This document shows positions 52,498-62,900 of a DNA stretch of 64,000 nt, piece after piece; within the stretch, counting starts at the first letter, position 1; each line of letters starts with the position of its first letter. The notes under the pieces were generated by a model, which saw only the letters and a program-made list of their open reading frames with translations, made no database searches and was not told where the DNA came from. The DNA is from Flavobacterium cupreum (lineage in GTDB: Bacteria > Bacteroidota > Bacteroidia > Flavobacteriales > Flavobacteriaceae): NCBI RefSeq assembly GCF_003996965.1, contig NZ_QWDM01000001.1, positions 248,001 through 312,000 of the forward strand. Reading direction: 5' to 3'. The position numbers and the translations under genes were made by a program.

Positions 52498-55029
52498 ATG
52501 AATGATTCAATAAAAAAATTAATTAAATTATTAAAAGAAGATAGAGTAATTCCAGTTATTGGAGCTGGTGTATCAAGTGCAGCTGCAAATCTTCCAAGTT
52601 GGGTGACTTTAATAAAAATGGGATTTGAATACGCAGAAAGTCGTTATTTAAATCCTGATCTCATTTCCAAAGGGCGTAAACATTTAGAAGACAACAACTT
52701 CCTACTCGCTTCTAATTATCTTAAAAAGGTTCTTAATGCTCCCTCTTTTCCTTACGTAAATTGGATTAAAGATATATTTGAAGATCCAATTATTGAGTCA
52801 GACTCACTTATTAATAGCATATTAGATCTTTCAACATCAATAATTGCAACTACAAATTATGACACTTTATTAAGTTCAATAAACACTTTAAATCTACAAA
52901 AGTTTATTTACAGCGATCACCAATTAATATTTAATGCAATTAATAAAAAAGAAAATTTAATAATTCATTTGCATGGAATTATCGAAAAACCAGATAGCAT
53001 AATTTTGAGCGATCTTGATTACAAAAAATTGAATAAAAATTTAGGTTATAAAACACTATTAAATAAATTACTATCAGATTATCATTTTTTATTTATAGGT
53101 TGCAGTAAAGATGGCGTAATGGACAACGATTTTCTACCTGTTTTTAATTTTATTAAGAAATGGTTTCCTCATTCTGCTAATCAACACTTCATACTTTTAC
53201 ATGAAAAAGAAATACTCAGCCGAAATCACATTGAATTATTAACTGAATGTAATATTGAAGCTATAAACTTTGGCAACGATTACAATCATCTACCTACATT
53301 TATTCAAAAAATAAATCCAAATTTTGAAAAGAAAAAATATAAGTTACAAACATATCAAGATAAATTAGTAAAAGATTTTAAACGAGTTGAGAATAACACA
53401 AATAATTTTACAGATAATAAAGATGAAATTGATTTGTTCTTCATTAATAATTTCAATTCTCAATTTGACTGGGTAAATCCTGAAAAAATTAAAATTCTTG
53501 AAAAATTATTAGCAGAGCATAATAGTTCTCTTGTTGGCAAAAAAGAGAAGCTTTTATTTACACAAACCATTATTAAATCAGTTTTTAAATTAACTGAATT
53601 AAGAGAAAAAATTGATCTTTGGTTACAATTTAGAGAAACTCCTGAAAAGCTTAATCCCTTAAATTATATAAATACTGCAATTATTGCGTATGAGTGCCTT
53701 TTAAGAATTCCACAAGAAATTATTATTGATATTAAACAATCAAATGAATGGGGAGTATTACATAATGGATTTTATAATGGTTACCTAGGTGGATTTATTG
53801 ATGAAGTAAAAAGAGCTAAAGAAAGAGGACAAAATCTCGAAAAAAAATACAATTCCGACAACTATTTGTTTGAAAATTTAAAAAGAATAATTCAATCACT
53901 TAAAAATTTCTTAGAGTTAGATGCTGATAACTTTTATGTAGAACTTGAAAAAGCTACTATATGCAAGGGTTTACCTCTTGATTTTCTTGCAGTAGTTTCT
54001 GATAAAGAAGTTATTATTACAGACAAGCATTTTAAAGACACTTTTGCAAGCTTACCTATTGATAAAAAATTTCCCATCTTCAAAATTTCACTATTAACAG
54101 TTGATTTGGACATGACAGTTATTGGGTGCAATTCCAATTCTTGTTTTTCTTGGAATCCAAAGGAAGATATTTTTGCAAATATTTTTTATAAATCAAATGA
54201 AGAAATATATAATATTGAATATCACAAAAAACAAAATCAAATCTTTATACATGAAGGGAATAAAATATTGGTATTAGATAATAAATTTGAAATAACTAAA
54301 ATTTTTTCTATAAATGAAACATTTTCAACTTTTGCGATATACTCATCAGGAATTGTTTATTTAAAAGGAGGAGACTCAACATATAAAGGTGACATCATTT
54401 TGTTATATGATTTGAACGGAAATCTGCTTCAAAAATTATCTTATAATAATTTCATGACTGAACTCGAAAAAGACACAGAAATTAGTCAAAGGATTTTAAA
54501 ATTTGAAAAAGAAGATCCTTTTTTAAACTTTTATGCTAAAATAGATGTAAAATCTTTTCAAATTATTAACTTCAATAACAGAGAATTTCTAATATTAAAT
54601 AGTAGATTCAAACTAGAATTCGACAAAGAAGATTCGTTAATATTTATACTAGAGATTTCTAAAAATTCAATTACAATTTTAAAAAAAATTTATTTAGAGG
54701 ATTTAAATTGTTCATGTATGGACTATTCAGCAAATGTTCAACTTTTAAATTTGGTTTTCGGATTTTATGATACTTCGAATAATCCAATTATGTGTCAAGA
54801 GATCATCTTAGATCTTAATCTTAATATTTTAAGTACAAATAATTATCAAAATTCAAAAGAAAAAAAATATGAGACGAGAGATATTTATAGTTGCAAATTC
54901 TTAGATAACAAAACAATAATTTTATCAGAGGAAGGAAAAAAAACACTTCTAATCTCCACAAATACAAAAGAGGTTATCGAATATCAACTACAAGATAAGC
55001 AGAGGATTAATTATATTACAGCAACTTAA
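52498..55029 (+). CDS. SIR2-domain protein with C-terminal beta-propeller-like region, putative antiphage NADase
   Basis: An 843-residue cytoplasmic protein. Residues about 1-275 are a SIR2-like fold: RVIPVIGAGVSSAAANLPSW (NAD loop, about 16-35), TTNYD (118-122), IIHLHG (155-160, catalytic-type His) and FLFIGCSKDG. The middle (about 290-510) is helical with a PEKLNPLNYINTAIIAYECL segment. From about 515 to the end, blade-like repeats appear (KILVLDNKFEITKIF, DIILLYDLNGNLLQKL, SLIFILEISKNSITIL, KTLLISTNTKEVIEY), which suggests a beta-propeller. SIR2 proteins of this size in bacteria often destroy NAD after phage sensing (DSR, Thoeris ThsA, SIR2-HerA); this domain order matches none I know. The DNA is much richer in A/T than its neighbours, which suggests transfer. 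No partner gene follows. Confidence 0.8.
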   Translation: MNDSIKKLIKLLKEDRVIPVIGAGVSSAAANLPSWVTLIKMGFEYAESRYLNPDLISKGRKHLEDNNFLLASNYLKKVLNAPSFPYVNWIKDIFEDPIIESDSLINSILDLSTSIIATTNYDTLLSSINTLNLQKFIYSDHQLIFNAINKKENLIIHLHGIIEKPDSIILSDLDYKKLNKNLGYKTLLNKLLSDYHFLFIGCSKDGVMDNDFLPVFNFIKKWFPHSANQHFILLHEKEILSRNHIELLTECNIEAINFGNDYNHLPTFIQKINPNFEKKKYKLQTYQDKLVKDFKRVENNTNNFTDNKDEIDLFFINNFNSQFDWVNPEKIKILEKLLAEHNSSLVGKKEKLLFTQTIIKSVFKLTELREKIDLWLQFRETPEKLNPLNYINTAIIAYECLLRIPQEIIIDIKQSNEWGVLHNGFYNGYLGGFIDEVKRAKERGQNLEKKYNSDNYLFENLKRIIQSLKNFLELDADNFYVELEKATICKGLPLDFLAVVSDKEVIITDKHFKDTFASLPIDKKFPIFKISLLTVDLDMTVIGCNSNSCFSWNPKEDIFANIFYKSNEEIYNIEYHKKQNQIFIHEGNKILVLDNKFEITKIFSINETFSTFAIYSSGIVYLKGGDSTYKGDIILLYDLNGNLLQKLSYNNFMTELEKDTEISQRILKFEKEDPFLNFYAKIDVKSFQIINFNNREFLILNSRFKLEFDKEDSLIFILEISKNSITILKKIYLEDLNCSCMDYSANVQLLNLVFGFYDTSNNPIMCQEIILDLNLNILSTNNYQNSKEKKYETRDIYSCKFLDNKTIILSEEGKKTLLISTNTKEVIEYQLQDKQRINYITAT

Positions 55030-55058
55030 AAAAAATCTAAATCCTAAAAATTTACTAC

Positions 55059-55142
55059 ATGAAAATAGCCCATGTTTCAGATTACCTCTCGATTACTAAA
55101 TTTAAAGATTTTGAACTTCCAAGTTTCACAACATTAAATTAG
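55059..55142 (+). pseudogene. 27-codon ORF, possible gene remnant
   Basis: Short ORF MKIAHVSDYLSITKFKDFEL ... ending in TAG. Its codon use is like the SIR2 gene and it reads like the beginning of an AraC-type regulator, but this is only an impression. It lies 30 bases after the SIR2 stop. Confidence 0.25.
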
Positions 55143-55188
55143 ACCATTAATTCTTTTCGCTTGATAAATAGGCGTTGCTAAATAATCG

Positions 55189-55196
55189 TAATTTTG
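55189..55196 (+). promoter_or_regulatory. -7 box of the HxlR gene
   Basis: TAATTTTG fits TAnnTTTG. Transcription would begin about 55203, which places the first in-frame codon at 55194 before the transcript and supports ATG 55227 as the start. Confidence 0.55.
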
Positions 55197-55226
55197 CACT
55201 TACCGTTTACAAAATTAAAACCCCAA

Positions 55227-55571
55227 ATGCAAAGAAACCAGAAAGAAGAAGTCCAGGCCCTGCAGGACACCATCTACGTTTTAGGTGGAAAATGGAAACT
55301 GCCGATCATCAATTCGATTTGTAATGGCAACCATCGGTTTACGGAGATTCAGCAGAGTATTCCGGGGATTACGTCGCGTATGTTGTCGAAGGAATTAAAG
55401 GATATGGAACTTAACAATCTGGTCAAAAGAATAGAAGACCGCGATGCCAAAGTGGCGATCCTTTACGAGTCGACTCCGTACTGCCAATCGTTCGGGCCAA
55501 TTATAACGGAAATGATCAATTGGGGGAAATCCCACCGTGAATACATCAAAAAGCAGCAGGAAAAAGCCTGA
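55227..55571 (+). CDS. HxlR-family transcriptional regulator
   Basis: A 114-residue winged-helix regulator of the HxlR type: LQDTIYVLGGKWKLPIINSI, FTEIQQSIPGITSRMLSKEL (recognition helix) and the wing VKRIEDRDAKVAILYESTPY. Such proteins often respond to electrophiles or aldehydes through a Cys; CNG near residue 35 and Cys in YCQSFG are candidates. It precedes the LLM oxidoreductase gene by 75 bases on the same strand, a probable target. Confidence 0.92.
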   Translation: MQRNQKEEVQALQDTIYVLGGKWKLPIINSICNGNHRFTEIQQSIPGITSRMLSKELKDMELNNLVKRIEDRDAKVAILYESTPYCQSFGPIITEMINWGKSHREYIKKQQEKA

Positions 55572-55646
55572 CATTTTTACCGAAATTTTAGGGTTTTCAA
55601 AACAATTTCGTAACCGTAAAAAAACTGAATTTAGTATCTTTACGTC

Positions 55647-56666
55647 ATGATCGAAATAGGAATAGACAGTTTTGCGTCGGCGATGTACGGCGATAACAAC
55701 ACACTTAGCAGTGTAGAGGCCATGGAGCAACTGCTTCAGCGAATTGAGTTTGCCGATCAGGTCGGACTTGACGTTTTCGGAATTGGCGAACACCACAAAA
55801 AAGAATTTTTAGATTCGGCTACGGCTGTAATTCTGAGTGCTGCTGCAGCACGGACGAAACAAATCAGGCTTACGAGTGCCGTGAGCGTCCTGAGTGCCGC
55901 AGATCCGGTGCGGGTCTACCAGAGTTTTGCAACGCTGGATCTGATTTCCAAAGGAAGAGCCGAAATTGTCGTAGGCCGTGGGTCTTCGATTGAAGCCTAT
56001 CCCCTCTTCGGATTTGAACTGAACGATTACGATAAACTTTTCAAGGAAAAACTCGAATTGTTGCTGCAAGTCCGCGATAATGAATTTGTCACCTGGTCCG
56101 GAAAATTCCGTGCCCCTCTAAATAATTTACCCGTTTATCCGAGAGCGATACAGGAAAAATTACCCGTTTGGCTGGGTGTTGGCGGAAGCCCGGAATCGTT
56201 TGTCAGAGCCGGAACTTTAGGTTTGCCTTTGATGGTGGCCGTGATTGGCGGACAAACGCACCGTTTTCGCCCTTTAATCGATTTGTACCGCGAAGCCGGA
56301 CAAGCCAACGGTTTCAAACCCGAAGAATTAAAAGTCGGTTTACATTCGCCCGGTTATGTTTCCGCCACAAATGAAAGTGCTGTAGCAGAATACTATCCCG
56401 GTTATGCCGAACTCTGGACAAAATTAGGACTGGAACGTGGCTGGCCGCCCGTAACAAAAGAGAAATTCGATTATCTGACCGATGAAAAAGGAGTTCTCGT
56501 TCTTGGAAATCCCGAGCAGGTCGCCGAGAAAATTTTACGCCACAGCGATGCACTGGGCGGAATTTCGAGATTTACTTTCCAGATGGATAATGCCGGACTT
56601 ACGCATTCACAATTGATGAACGCCATCGAACTTATAGGCACAAAAGTAAAACCTCTGATTCAGTAA
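55647..56666 (+). CDS. LLM-class flavin-dependent oxidoreductase
   Basis: A 339-residue TIM-barrel enzyme of the bacterial luciferase superfamily. Signs are MIEIGIDSFASAMYGDNNTL, FADQVGLDVFGIGEHHKKEF, IRLTSAVSVLSAADPVRVYQ, RAEIVVGRGSSIEAYPLFG and the phosphate-binding VWLGVGGSPESFVRAG. It would use reduced FMN or F420-like flavin to oxidise an unknown substrate. Neighbouring HxlR suggests induction by a reactive compound. A TATCTTTA box lies only a few bases before the ATG, so the mRNA may have a very short leader or start further upstream. Confidence 0.92.
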   Translation: MIEIGIDSFASAMYGDNNTLSSVEAMEQLLQRIEFADQVGLDVFGIGEHHKKEFLDSATAVILSAAAARTKQIRLTSAVSVLSAADPVRVYQSFATLDLISKGRAEIVVGRGSSIEAYPLFGFELNDYDKLFKEKLELLLQVRDNEFVTWSGKFRAPLNNLPVYPRAIQEKLPVWLGVGGSPESFVRAGTLGLPLMVAVIGGQTHRFRPLIDLYREAGQANGFKPEELKVGLHSPGYVSATNESAVAEYYPGYAELWTKLGLERGWPPVTKEKFDYLTDEKGVLVLGNPEQVAEKILRHSDALGGISRFTFQMDNAGLTHSQLMNAIELIGTKVKPLIQ

Positions 56667-56681
56667 GACATCAGAGGTTTT
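56648..56681. terminator. bidirectional terminator between LLM and antiporter genes
   Basis: 11-bp perfect stem AAAACCTCTGA / TCAGAGGTTTT with a 12-base loop; it overlaps the last codons of the LLM gene and serves both convergent genes. Confidence 0.82.
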
Positions 56682-56689
56682 GTTGATCA

Positions 56690-58291
56690 TTAGTTTTCAT
56701 ACATTTCCATCCACAGGCGGGTTTCTTCGAGATCAAGTTCCTTTTCGATTTTACGGAAAATTTCCTCATTTACGGAACCTTTTTTGTGCATAACCTCGAG
56801 TTTGGAACGCTCTACATTGAGCAGGTCAATTTGTAATTTGGTAAAATCATTGAAGATTTCACCTCCCATCACGTTTCCTTTTCCGAAGAAATTGGCAGGC
56901 AATTCGGTTTTCTGCAAACGGTTGAATTTTACCTCGTACTTGCTTTTGATATTGTGCAGCAGATCATCATTCAACAGCGAAAGATTATCTTCGATATGGG
57001 TAATCGTTTCCGAAACAATTATATTGCGGATTCCGTATTCTTCTGCCAGTATAGAATAAGGTTCTAATTTTAATTTACGGATCACCCAAGGCAGTGTAAG
57101 CCCCTGAATGACTAATGTAGACAAGATGACGCAGAAGACCAGATAAATGACCAGATTCCGTAACGGAAACGCTTCCGTATCATTGATGGTTAACGGCAAA
57201 GCCAGAGCAGCTGCCATCGAAACCACCCCGCGCATTCCGGACCAACCGAAAACAATCATGTTGCGGTAATCGAATTCTTCTTTTTCACGGATTTTTTTAC
57301 TTAAAAACCTCGGAACCAGCGTGGCCGGAACCACCCACAAAAACCGGACGACAATCACCACAATACTGACCGAAGCACCCCAAATGAACAAAGACATTCC
57401 CGAGTAATTACCTATTCCTTCTATAATAGCACGCAACTGAAGTCCGATTAAGATAAATATCAAACCGTTTAAAATATTAGTCAGCACGCTCCAGATCGTA
57501 TTGGTCATAATGCGGCTTTCGTGCGTGAAAATCGTACCCGATCGTGCCGAAAGATACAAACCTGTTGTCACCACAGCCAAAACACCCGAACATTCAAAAT
57601 GCTCTGCGATTAAATAAGAGGCAAAAGGCGTTAACAAGGTAAGTGTGGCTTCGATAACATCGTCGCACACAAATTTTTTATGAATAATACTCATGGCATA
57701 GCCCACGACTAAACCAATCGCAATCCCCAATGTCGACATGATAAAGAAATTCAGTCCGGCCTGCCAAAGCACAAAATTCCCGGCTGTAATTGCGGTAAGC
57801 GCATATTTATAGGCTACAAGTCCGCTGGCATCGTTTAGTAAACTTTCACCTTCTAGAATCGCAATAAGTCTTGGGTGTAAACCTAATCCTTTGGTAATGG
57901 CCGTTGCTGAAACCGCATCGGGCGGAGAAACAATCGCACCAAGCAAAAAGGCCAGCGGCCATGAAATATCATCGATCAGCCAGTGTGCCGCAACGGCAAC
58001 GGCAACGGTGGTAAAAAGAACCAAACCAACAGCTGCAAGCGTAATCGGACGCACCGCCTGCTTAAAATCAGACCAGCTCGTATACCAGGCAGCATGATAT
58101 AAAAGCGGCGGTAAAAATATAATAAAAACCACGTCGGGATTTAAGGCAATTACGGGAAGTCCCGGTATAATACTAATGGTGACTCCGCAAAGTACCAGCA
58201 CGATTGGAACGGGAAAATTGTATCTTTTGCTCAAAAGGCTAAGGAAGGCAACCCCGAACAACAACATGATTATAACTGTAATATTCTCCAT
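56690..58291 (-). CDS. CPA1-family Na+/H+ antiporter
   Basis: A 533-residue inner-membrane exchanger with about 12 membrane helices in the first 400 residues. The CPA1 signature is visible as LLGAIVSPPDAVSATAITKG and ILEGESLLNDASGLVAYK (ion-binding Asp), and FGWSGMRGVVSMAAALALPL follows. The C-terminal about 130 residues are cytoplasmic and helical (IETHI-like coil), as in NhaP/YjcE-type proteins. It would export Na+ or K+ for H+ to keep pH and salt balance. Single gene with its own promoter. Confidence 0.93.
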   Translation of the reverse strand: MENITVIIMLLFGVAFLSLLSKRYNFPVPIVLVLCGVTISIIPGLPVIALNPDVVFIIFLPPLLYHAAWYTSWSDFKQAVRPITLAAVGLVLFTTVAVAVAAHWLIDDISWPLAFLLGAIVSPPDAVSATAITKGLGLHPRLIAILEGESLLNDASGLVAYKYALTAITAGNFVLWQAGLNFFIMSTLGIAIGLVVGYAMSIIHKKFVCDDVIEATLTLLTPFASYLIAEHFECSGVLAVVTTGLYLSARSGTIFTHESRIMTNTIWSVLTNILNGLIFILIGLQLRAIIEGIGNYSGMSLFIWGASVSIVVIVVRFLWVVPATLVPRFLSKKIREKEEFDYRNMIVFGWSGMRGVVSMAAALALPLTINDTEAFPLRNLVIYLVFCVILSTLVIQGLTLPWVIRKLKLEPYSILAEEYGIRNIIVSETITHIEDNLSLLNDDLLHNIKSKYEVKFNRLQKTELPANFFGKGNVMGGEIFNDFTKLQIDLLNVERSKLEVMHKKGSVNEEIFRKIEKELDLEETRLWMEMYEN

Positions 58292-58416
58292 TTCAACTTG
58301 TTTTTGGCTTTGTTTTTAAAATTGGCGGTTTGGTTATTATGGGTACTAATATAGTAACTCGCAGGTTTAATTCAAAACGGGTGTCAGGGGGAGCGGAGTC
58401 GAAGCCTGAAACAAAA

Positions 58417-58444
58417 AAAACGCCTCAAAAAATTGAGACGTTTT
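58417..58444 (-). terminator. terminator of the RND efflux operon
   Basis: 12-bp stem (AAAACGCCTCAA against TTGAGACGTTTT, one G-T pair) with a 4-base loop and T-rich flank on the minus strand, 38 bases past the outer-membrane channel gene. Confidence 0.82.
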
Positions 58445-58481
58445 TTAACCAAAAATTAATTGACGATGGCGATCCGGAAAA

Positions 58482-59888
58482 TTATTTCCATCCGCCACCT
58501 AAAGCACGGTACAGGTTAACCAGCGCTTGTAACTTCTGCAGATTGTCATTTACACCGCTTAATTGCGCCGACAACAGATTTTGTTCTGAAGTCAATACAT
58601 CTGTATAATTCGTTGCAGAACTGTATTCTAAAAGCTGTTGTGTATAATCGACTGCTTTTTCTAATGATTCAATTTGTCTGGCTCTCGATTCCTGTTTTTC
58701 AACTGCCATCTGATAGGCATACAGGGAATTTGAAACTTCCTGCCCCGCTGTTAAAAGGCTTTGCTGAAAATTATTCAGTGCCTGTAACTGTCTGGATTGT
58801 GCCGTGGTCAGTCGGGCTTTGTTTAAACCCTGATTGAAAAGCGGTTGTGTCAATCCTCCAATAATAGAGTAAAAAACAGAATTACTGAAAAAATCTTTCA
58901 ATTCTAAATTCGAAAAACCACCGCTTGCCGTAAGCGTCAGGCTCGGGTAAAAATAAGTACGCGCCAGATTGGTAGTTTCGAAAGCCGTTCTGAAATTAAA
59001 CTCGGCCTGACGGACATCAGGACGATTTTCGAGTAACTGGGACGATACCCCAACCTTAATATTTTCAGGAATCACCTGATCGGCCAAAACCCCTCTTTCG
59101 ATAGTTCCGGGTCCCTGTCCCATCAAAATATTCAGGGCATTTTCGGTTTCGCGGATGCTTTGCTTTAAATCCGGAATCAGCACTTCTGCTGCATAACGGT
59201 TGGCTTCACTCTGCACCACAGCAGCACCGGTAACAATCGCTCCTTCTTTCAGCGATTTGATCGTTTCCACGTTTTTAATACGGCTTTCCAGTGTTTTTTG
59301 CGTAATTTCCAATTGTTTGTCCAAAGACAATAACAGGAAATAATTATTGGCAATATCCGAAATCAATTGGGTCTGCACCGCTTGTTTGGCGGCATCTGTA
59401 GCCAGATAGGTTGCCAGTGCCGCTCTTTTTGAACTGCTCAGTTTTCCCCAGATATCGGCTTCCCAGGAGGTACTCACACCCAGTTTGTAGGTCGTGGTCA
59501 ACGTATTGATATTGATTCCGGGTGGGAAGTTAAGACCTGCTTCCGATTGTTTGGTACGTGTAACATTCGCATCCAGGTTTAAGGTCGGATAATACGCCAG
59601 TTTGCTCTGACGTAAAGTCGCCTGTGCCTGAATGATATTTTCGATCGCATTTTTCAGGTTCAGGTTCTGATCGAGCCCTTTCTGAATCAAAGCGTTTAGT
59701 TTTGCATCTCTAAAAACACTCTGCCACGGCATCGCTGCCAGTGTTGTGGTATCGGCCGAAGTCTCATCACGAAACAGCTTTTCGGTCGAAACACTTGCGG
59801 GGCGTTCGTATATTTTGGTCACGGAACACGCACTTAAAAGCGCGGCAGCCAGGACCAGAAGTATATATTTATTGGAACTGTGAGTCAT
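58482..59888 (-). CDS. RND efflux outer-membrane channel (NodT-type lipoprotein)
   Basis: A 468-residue TolC-like outer-membrane factor with lipobox LLSACSV at about 17-23. Two OEP domains are recognisable: ALIQKGLDQNLNLKNAIENI, SWEADIWGKLSSSKRAALAT, NRYAAEVLIPDLKQSIRETE and ENRPDVRQAEFNF with PLFNQGLNKARL in the second half. It would form the exit duct of the RND pump, trimeric and spanning the periplasm. It starts 20 bases after the pump gene. Confidence 0.94.
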   Translation of the reverse strand: MTHSSNKYILLVLAAALLSACSVTKIYERPASVSTEKLFRDETSADTTTLAAMPWQSVFRDAKLNALIQKGLDQNLNLKNAIENIIQAQATLRQSKLAYYPTLNLDANVTRTKQSEAGLNFPPGININTLTTTYKLGVSTSWEADIWGKLSSSKRAALATYLATDAAKQAVQTQLISDIANNYFLLLSLDKQLEITQKTLESRIKNVETIKSLKEGAIVTGAAVVQSEANRYAAEVLIPDLKQSIRETENALNILMGQGPGTIERGVLADQVIPENIKVGVSSQLLENRPDVRQAEFNFRTAFETTNLARTYFYPSLTLTASGGFSNLELKDFFSNSVFYSIIGGLTQPLFNQGLNKARLTTAQSRQLQALNNFQQSLLTAGQEVSNSLYAYQMAVEKQESRARQIESLEKAVDYTQQLLEYSSATNYTDVLTSEQNLLSAQLSGVNDNLQKLQALVNLYRALGGGWK

Positions 59889-59908
59889 CTTTTTTCTTAA
59901 TTTAATTA

Positions 59909-62900
59909 TTACTCCTTGTGAGTGTCTAATAGTGGTACTTCCTCGTCATCGTCTTCATCATAGCCTTCTTTGGCCGGACCACTTACTTTTTCCTGTAACG
60001 TCTGGAAAACGATAAACAAGACTGGAATAACAAATACTCCCAAAATGGTTCCGATTAACATTCCCCCAACAGCTCCTGTTCCGATGGATTTATTCCCCAC
60101 GGCACCGGCTCCTGAAGCAAACATCAAAGGCACAAGTCCTAAAATAAAGGCAAAAGACGTCATCAGAATTGGTCGCAGACGCGCTACGGCTCCTTCAACA
60201 GCGGCCTGAACGATCGGCAATCCTTTTCTTCTTCGTTCTAAGGCAAACTCCACAATCAAAATTCCGTTCTTGGCCAGCAATCCGATCAGCATGATTAAGG
60301 AAATCTGCAGATAAATATTACTGTTCAGTTTGAATATAATCGAGAATAAATAAGCCCCCGCCAATCCAAACGGAATGGAGAATAATACCGCAAACGGTAA
60401 AATATAACTTTCGTATTGTGCACTTAACAGGAAATACACAAACACCAGACACAGGATAAAAATGAAAATTGTTTCACTTCCTGAAGCCAATTCTTCACGG
60501 GTCAGTCCCGAGAATTCATAGCCGTAACCTGCCGGAAGATTTTCGGCTGCTACTTCCTGAATCGCTTTGATCGCATCTCCCGAACTAAAGCCCGGATTTG
60601 GGGCTCCCGTAATGGCAATCGACGTAAATAAATTGAACCTTGAAATGGATTCCGGTCCGAAAACCCTCGTCATTTTTACAAATTCGGTTATTGGTGCCAT
60701 GGTTCCGGAACTGTTTCTGACAAAGATTTTGTTCAGTCCTTCGGTATTCGTACGGAATTCCGGAGAAGCCTGGATCATTACACGATATTGTTTTCCGAAT
60801 TTATTAAAGTTCGAAGCATACAATCCACCGTAATACCCCTGCATCGTAGACAGAATCGAATTGACGGTCACTCCCGCATCTTTCGCTTTGGCCAAATTAA
60901 TTTCCATCATATATTGCGGAAAGCCTGGATTAAAAGGCGTTGTTGCATATTGTATTTCAGGACGTTTGGATAACTTTTCCAGGAATTCCGTATTCACTTT
61001 AAAGAATTCTGCTGTCGTATGCCCTCCTTTATCCTGCAATTGAAATTCGAATCCGCCACTTTGTCCAAATCCCTGAATCGTTGGCGGGGAAATGAAGAAG
61101 ATATTGGCTTCGCGAATACCGCTTGTTTTGGCAAAAAGCTGGCCAATCACATCATTTACGCTCAGATCACGTTTGTCCCAGGTCTCCAGTTTTACAATAA
61201 CCATACTATAGGCACTACCTGCTCCTGCGGTAAAGTTCTGCCCCACAATTCGAAGGGTATTTTTCACTCCCGGAATGGTTTTCGCAATACTGTCGACTTT
61301 CTTGGCGATCACGTCGGAACGTTCCATAGAAGCCGATGGCGGTAAACTGATGTTGGCAAAAACAGTTCCCTGATCTTCCGCGGGAACGAAAGCGGACGGT
61401 GTGGTTTTCATCATATAAAATAAGGCTGCACCGGCAATAACAATGGCCGCTAATACAATCCATTTTTTTACGGAAAGGAAACTAACCGAACGTTTGTAGC
61501 GTTCCGTTACATTGTCAAAGGCAACGTTAAAAGAAGTATAAAATCTTTGAATAAAACTTTTATGTTTGTGATCGTCAGCGTGTGGTTTTAAAAGTAAAGC
61601 ACACAAGGCCGGACTTAAAGTCAATGCATTAATAGCCGAAAGGATAATCGCTACCGCTAAGGTAATACCAAACTGTTTGTAGAAAACCCCTGTAGATCCG
61701 TTGATAAACGTCACCGGAATAAATACGGCCGCCATAACCAGCGTGATTGAGATAATCGCACCTGAAATTTCGTTCATCGCGTCAATCGTTGCTTTTTTAG
61801 ACGATTTATAGCCGTGATCGAGCTTGGCATGCACCGCCTCGACGACGACAATGGCATCATCGACCACAATACCAATCGCCAGTACCATCGCAAAAAGCGT
61901 TAGTAAATTGATCGTAAACCCAAATAAATTCAGGAAGAAAAACGTACCTACAATCGCCACCGGAACGGCAATTGCCGGAATCAGTGTGGATCTGAAATCC
62001 TGAAGGAAAATAAATACCACAATAAAAACCAGGATAAAGGCTTCGATCAGGGTATGGATTACCTTTTCGATAGAAGCATCCAGATTTTCGTTAACGTCAA
62101 CCAGAATGGTATATTTTACTCCTTTTGGGAAGTTCTTTGCCGCTTCTTCAATCAGTTTTTTGGAATTGTTGATGACGTCACGTGCATTCGATCCCGGCGT
62201 CTGGCTAATGGCCATCGCTGCAGATTCAACACCGTTTGTTTTAATTGTTGACGTATAACTAAGCGATCCCAACTCCACTTTCGCGACATCTTTCAGGCGT
62301 AACATTTGTCCGTTTCCAACCGATTTGATGATGATATCGCCAAATTCCGTGGCACTGGTCAGACGTCCTTTGTATTTGATTACGTATTGAAAAGCCTGAT
62401 TTCCGTTCTCCCCGAATTTCCCCGGTGCCGCTTCTATATTCTGTTCTGCCAAAGCAGCCGAAACATCGCTCGGAATCAGTTTGTATTGCTGCATGACATC
62501 CGGTTTCAGCCAGATTCTCATGGAGTAATCTTTTGCCCCGAAAACCGTTACGTCTCCCACCCCAACGACACGCTGGATTTGCGGTACCAGGTTGATCTTG
62601 GCATAATTCTGAAGGAAGGTCTGATCGTAGGCTTTATCATCGCTGTATAAAGAGAAAATCAACAAGTTACTACTCTGACTCTTTGTTACCGTTACACCCG
62701 CCTGAGTTACCTCTACCGGCAGTAAACTGGTGGCTCTGGAAACCCTGTTCTGCACGTTTACCGCTGCCAGATCGGGGTTTGTCCCTACTTTAAAAAAGAT
62801 TTTTATGGACGCATTTCCGTCGTTGGTCGCTGAAGAAGTCATGTAGGTCATGTTTTCTACACCGTTGATTTGTTCTTCGAGCGGAATTACAATACTTTTA

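Noticed and set aside
52498..55029. Thoeris, DSR or SIR2-HerA system
   Set aside because: No TIR, HerA or other partner gene is adjacent, and the C-terminal part does not look like SLOG, HerA or the long DSR helical part; so only SIR2-type defence is proposed.
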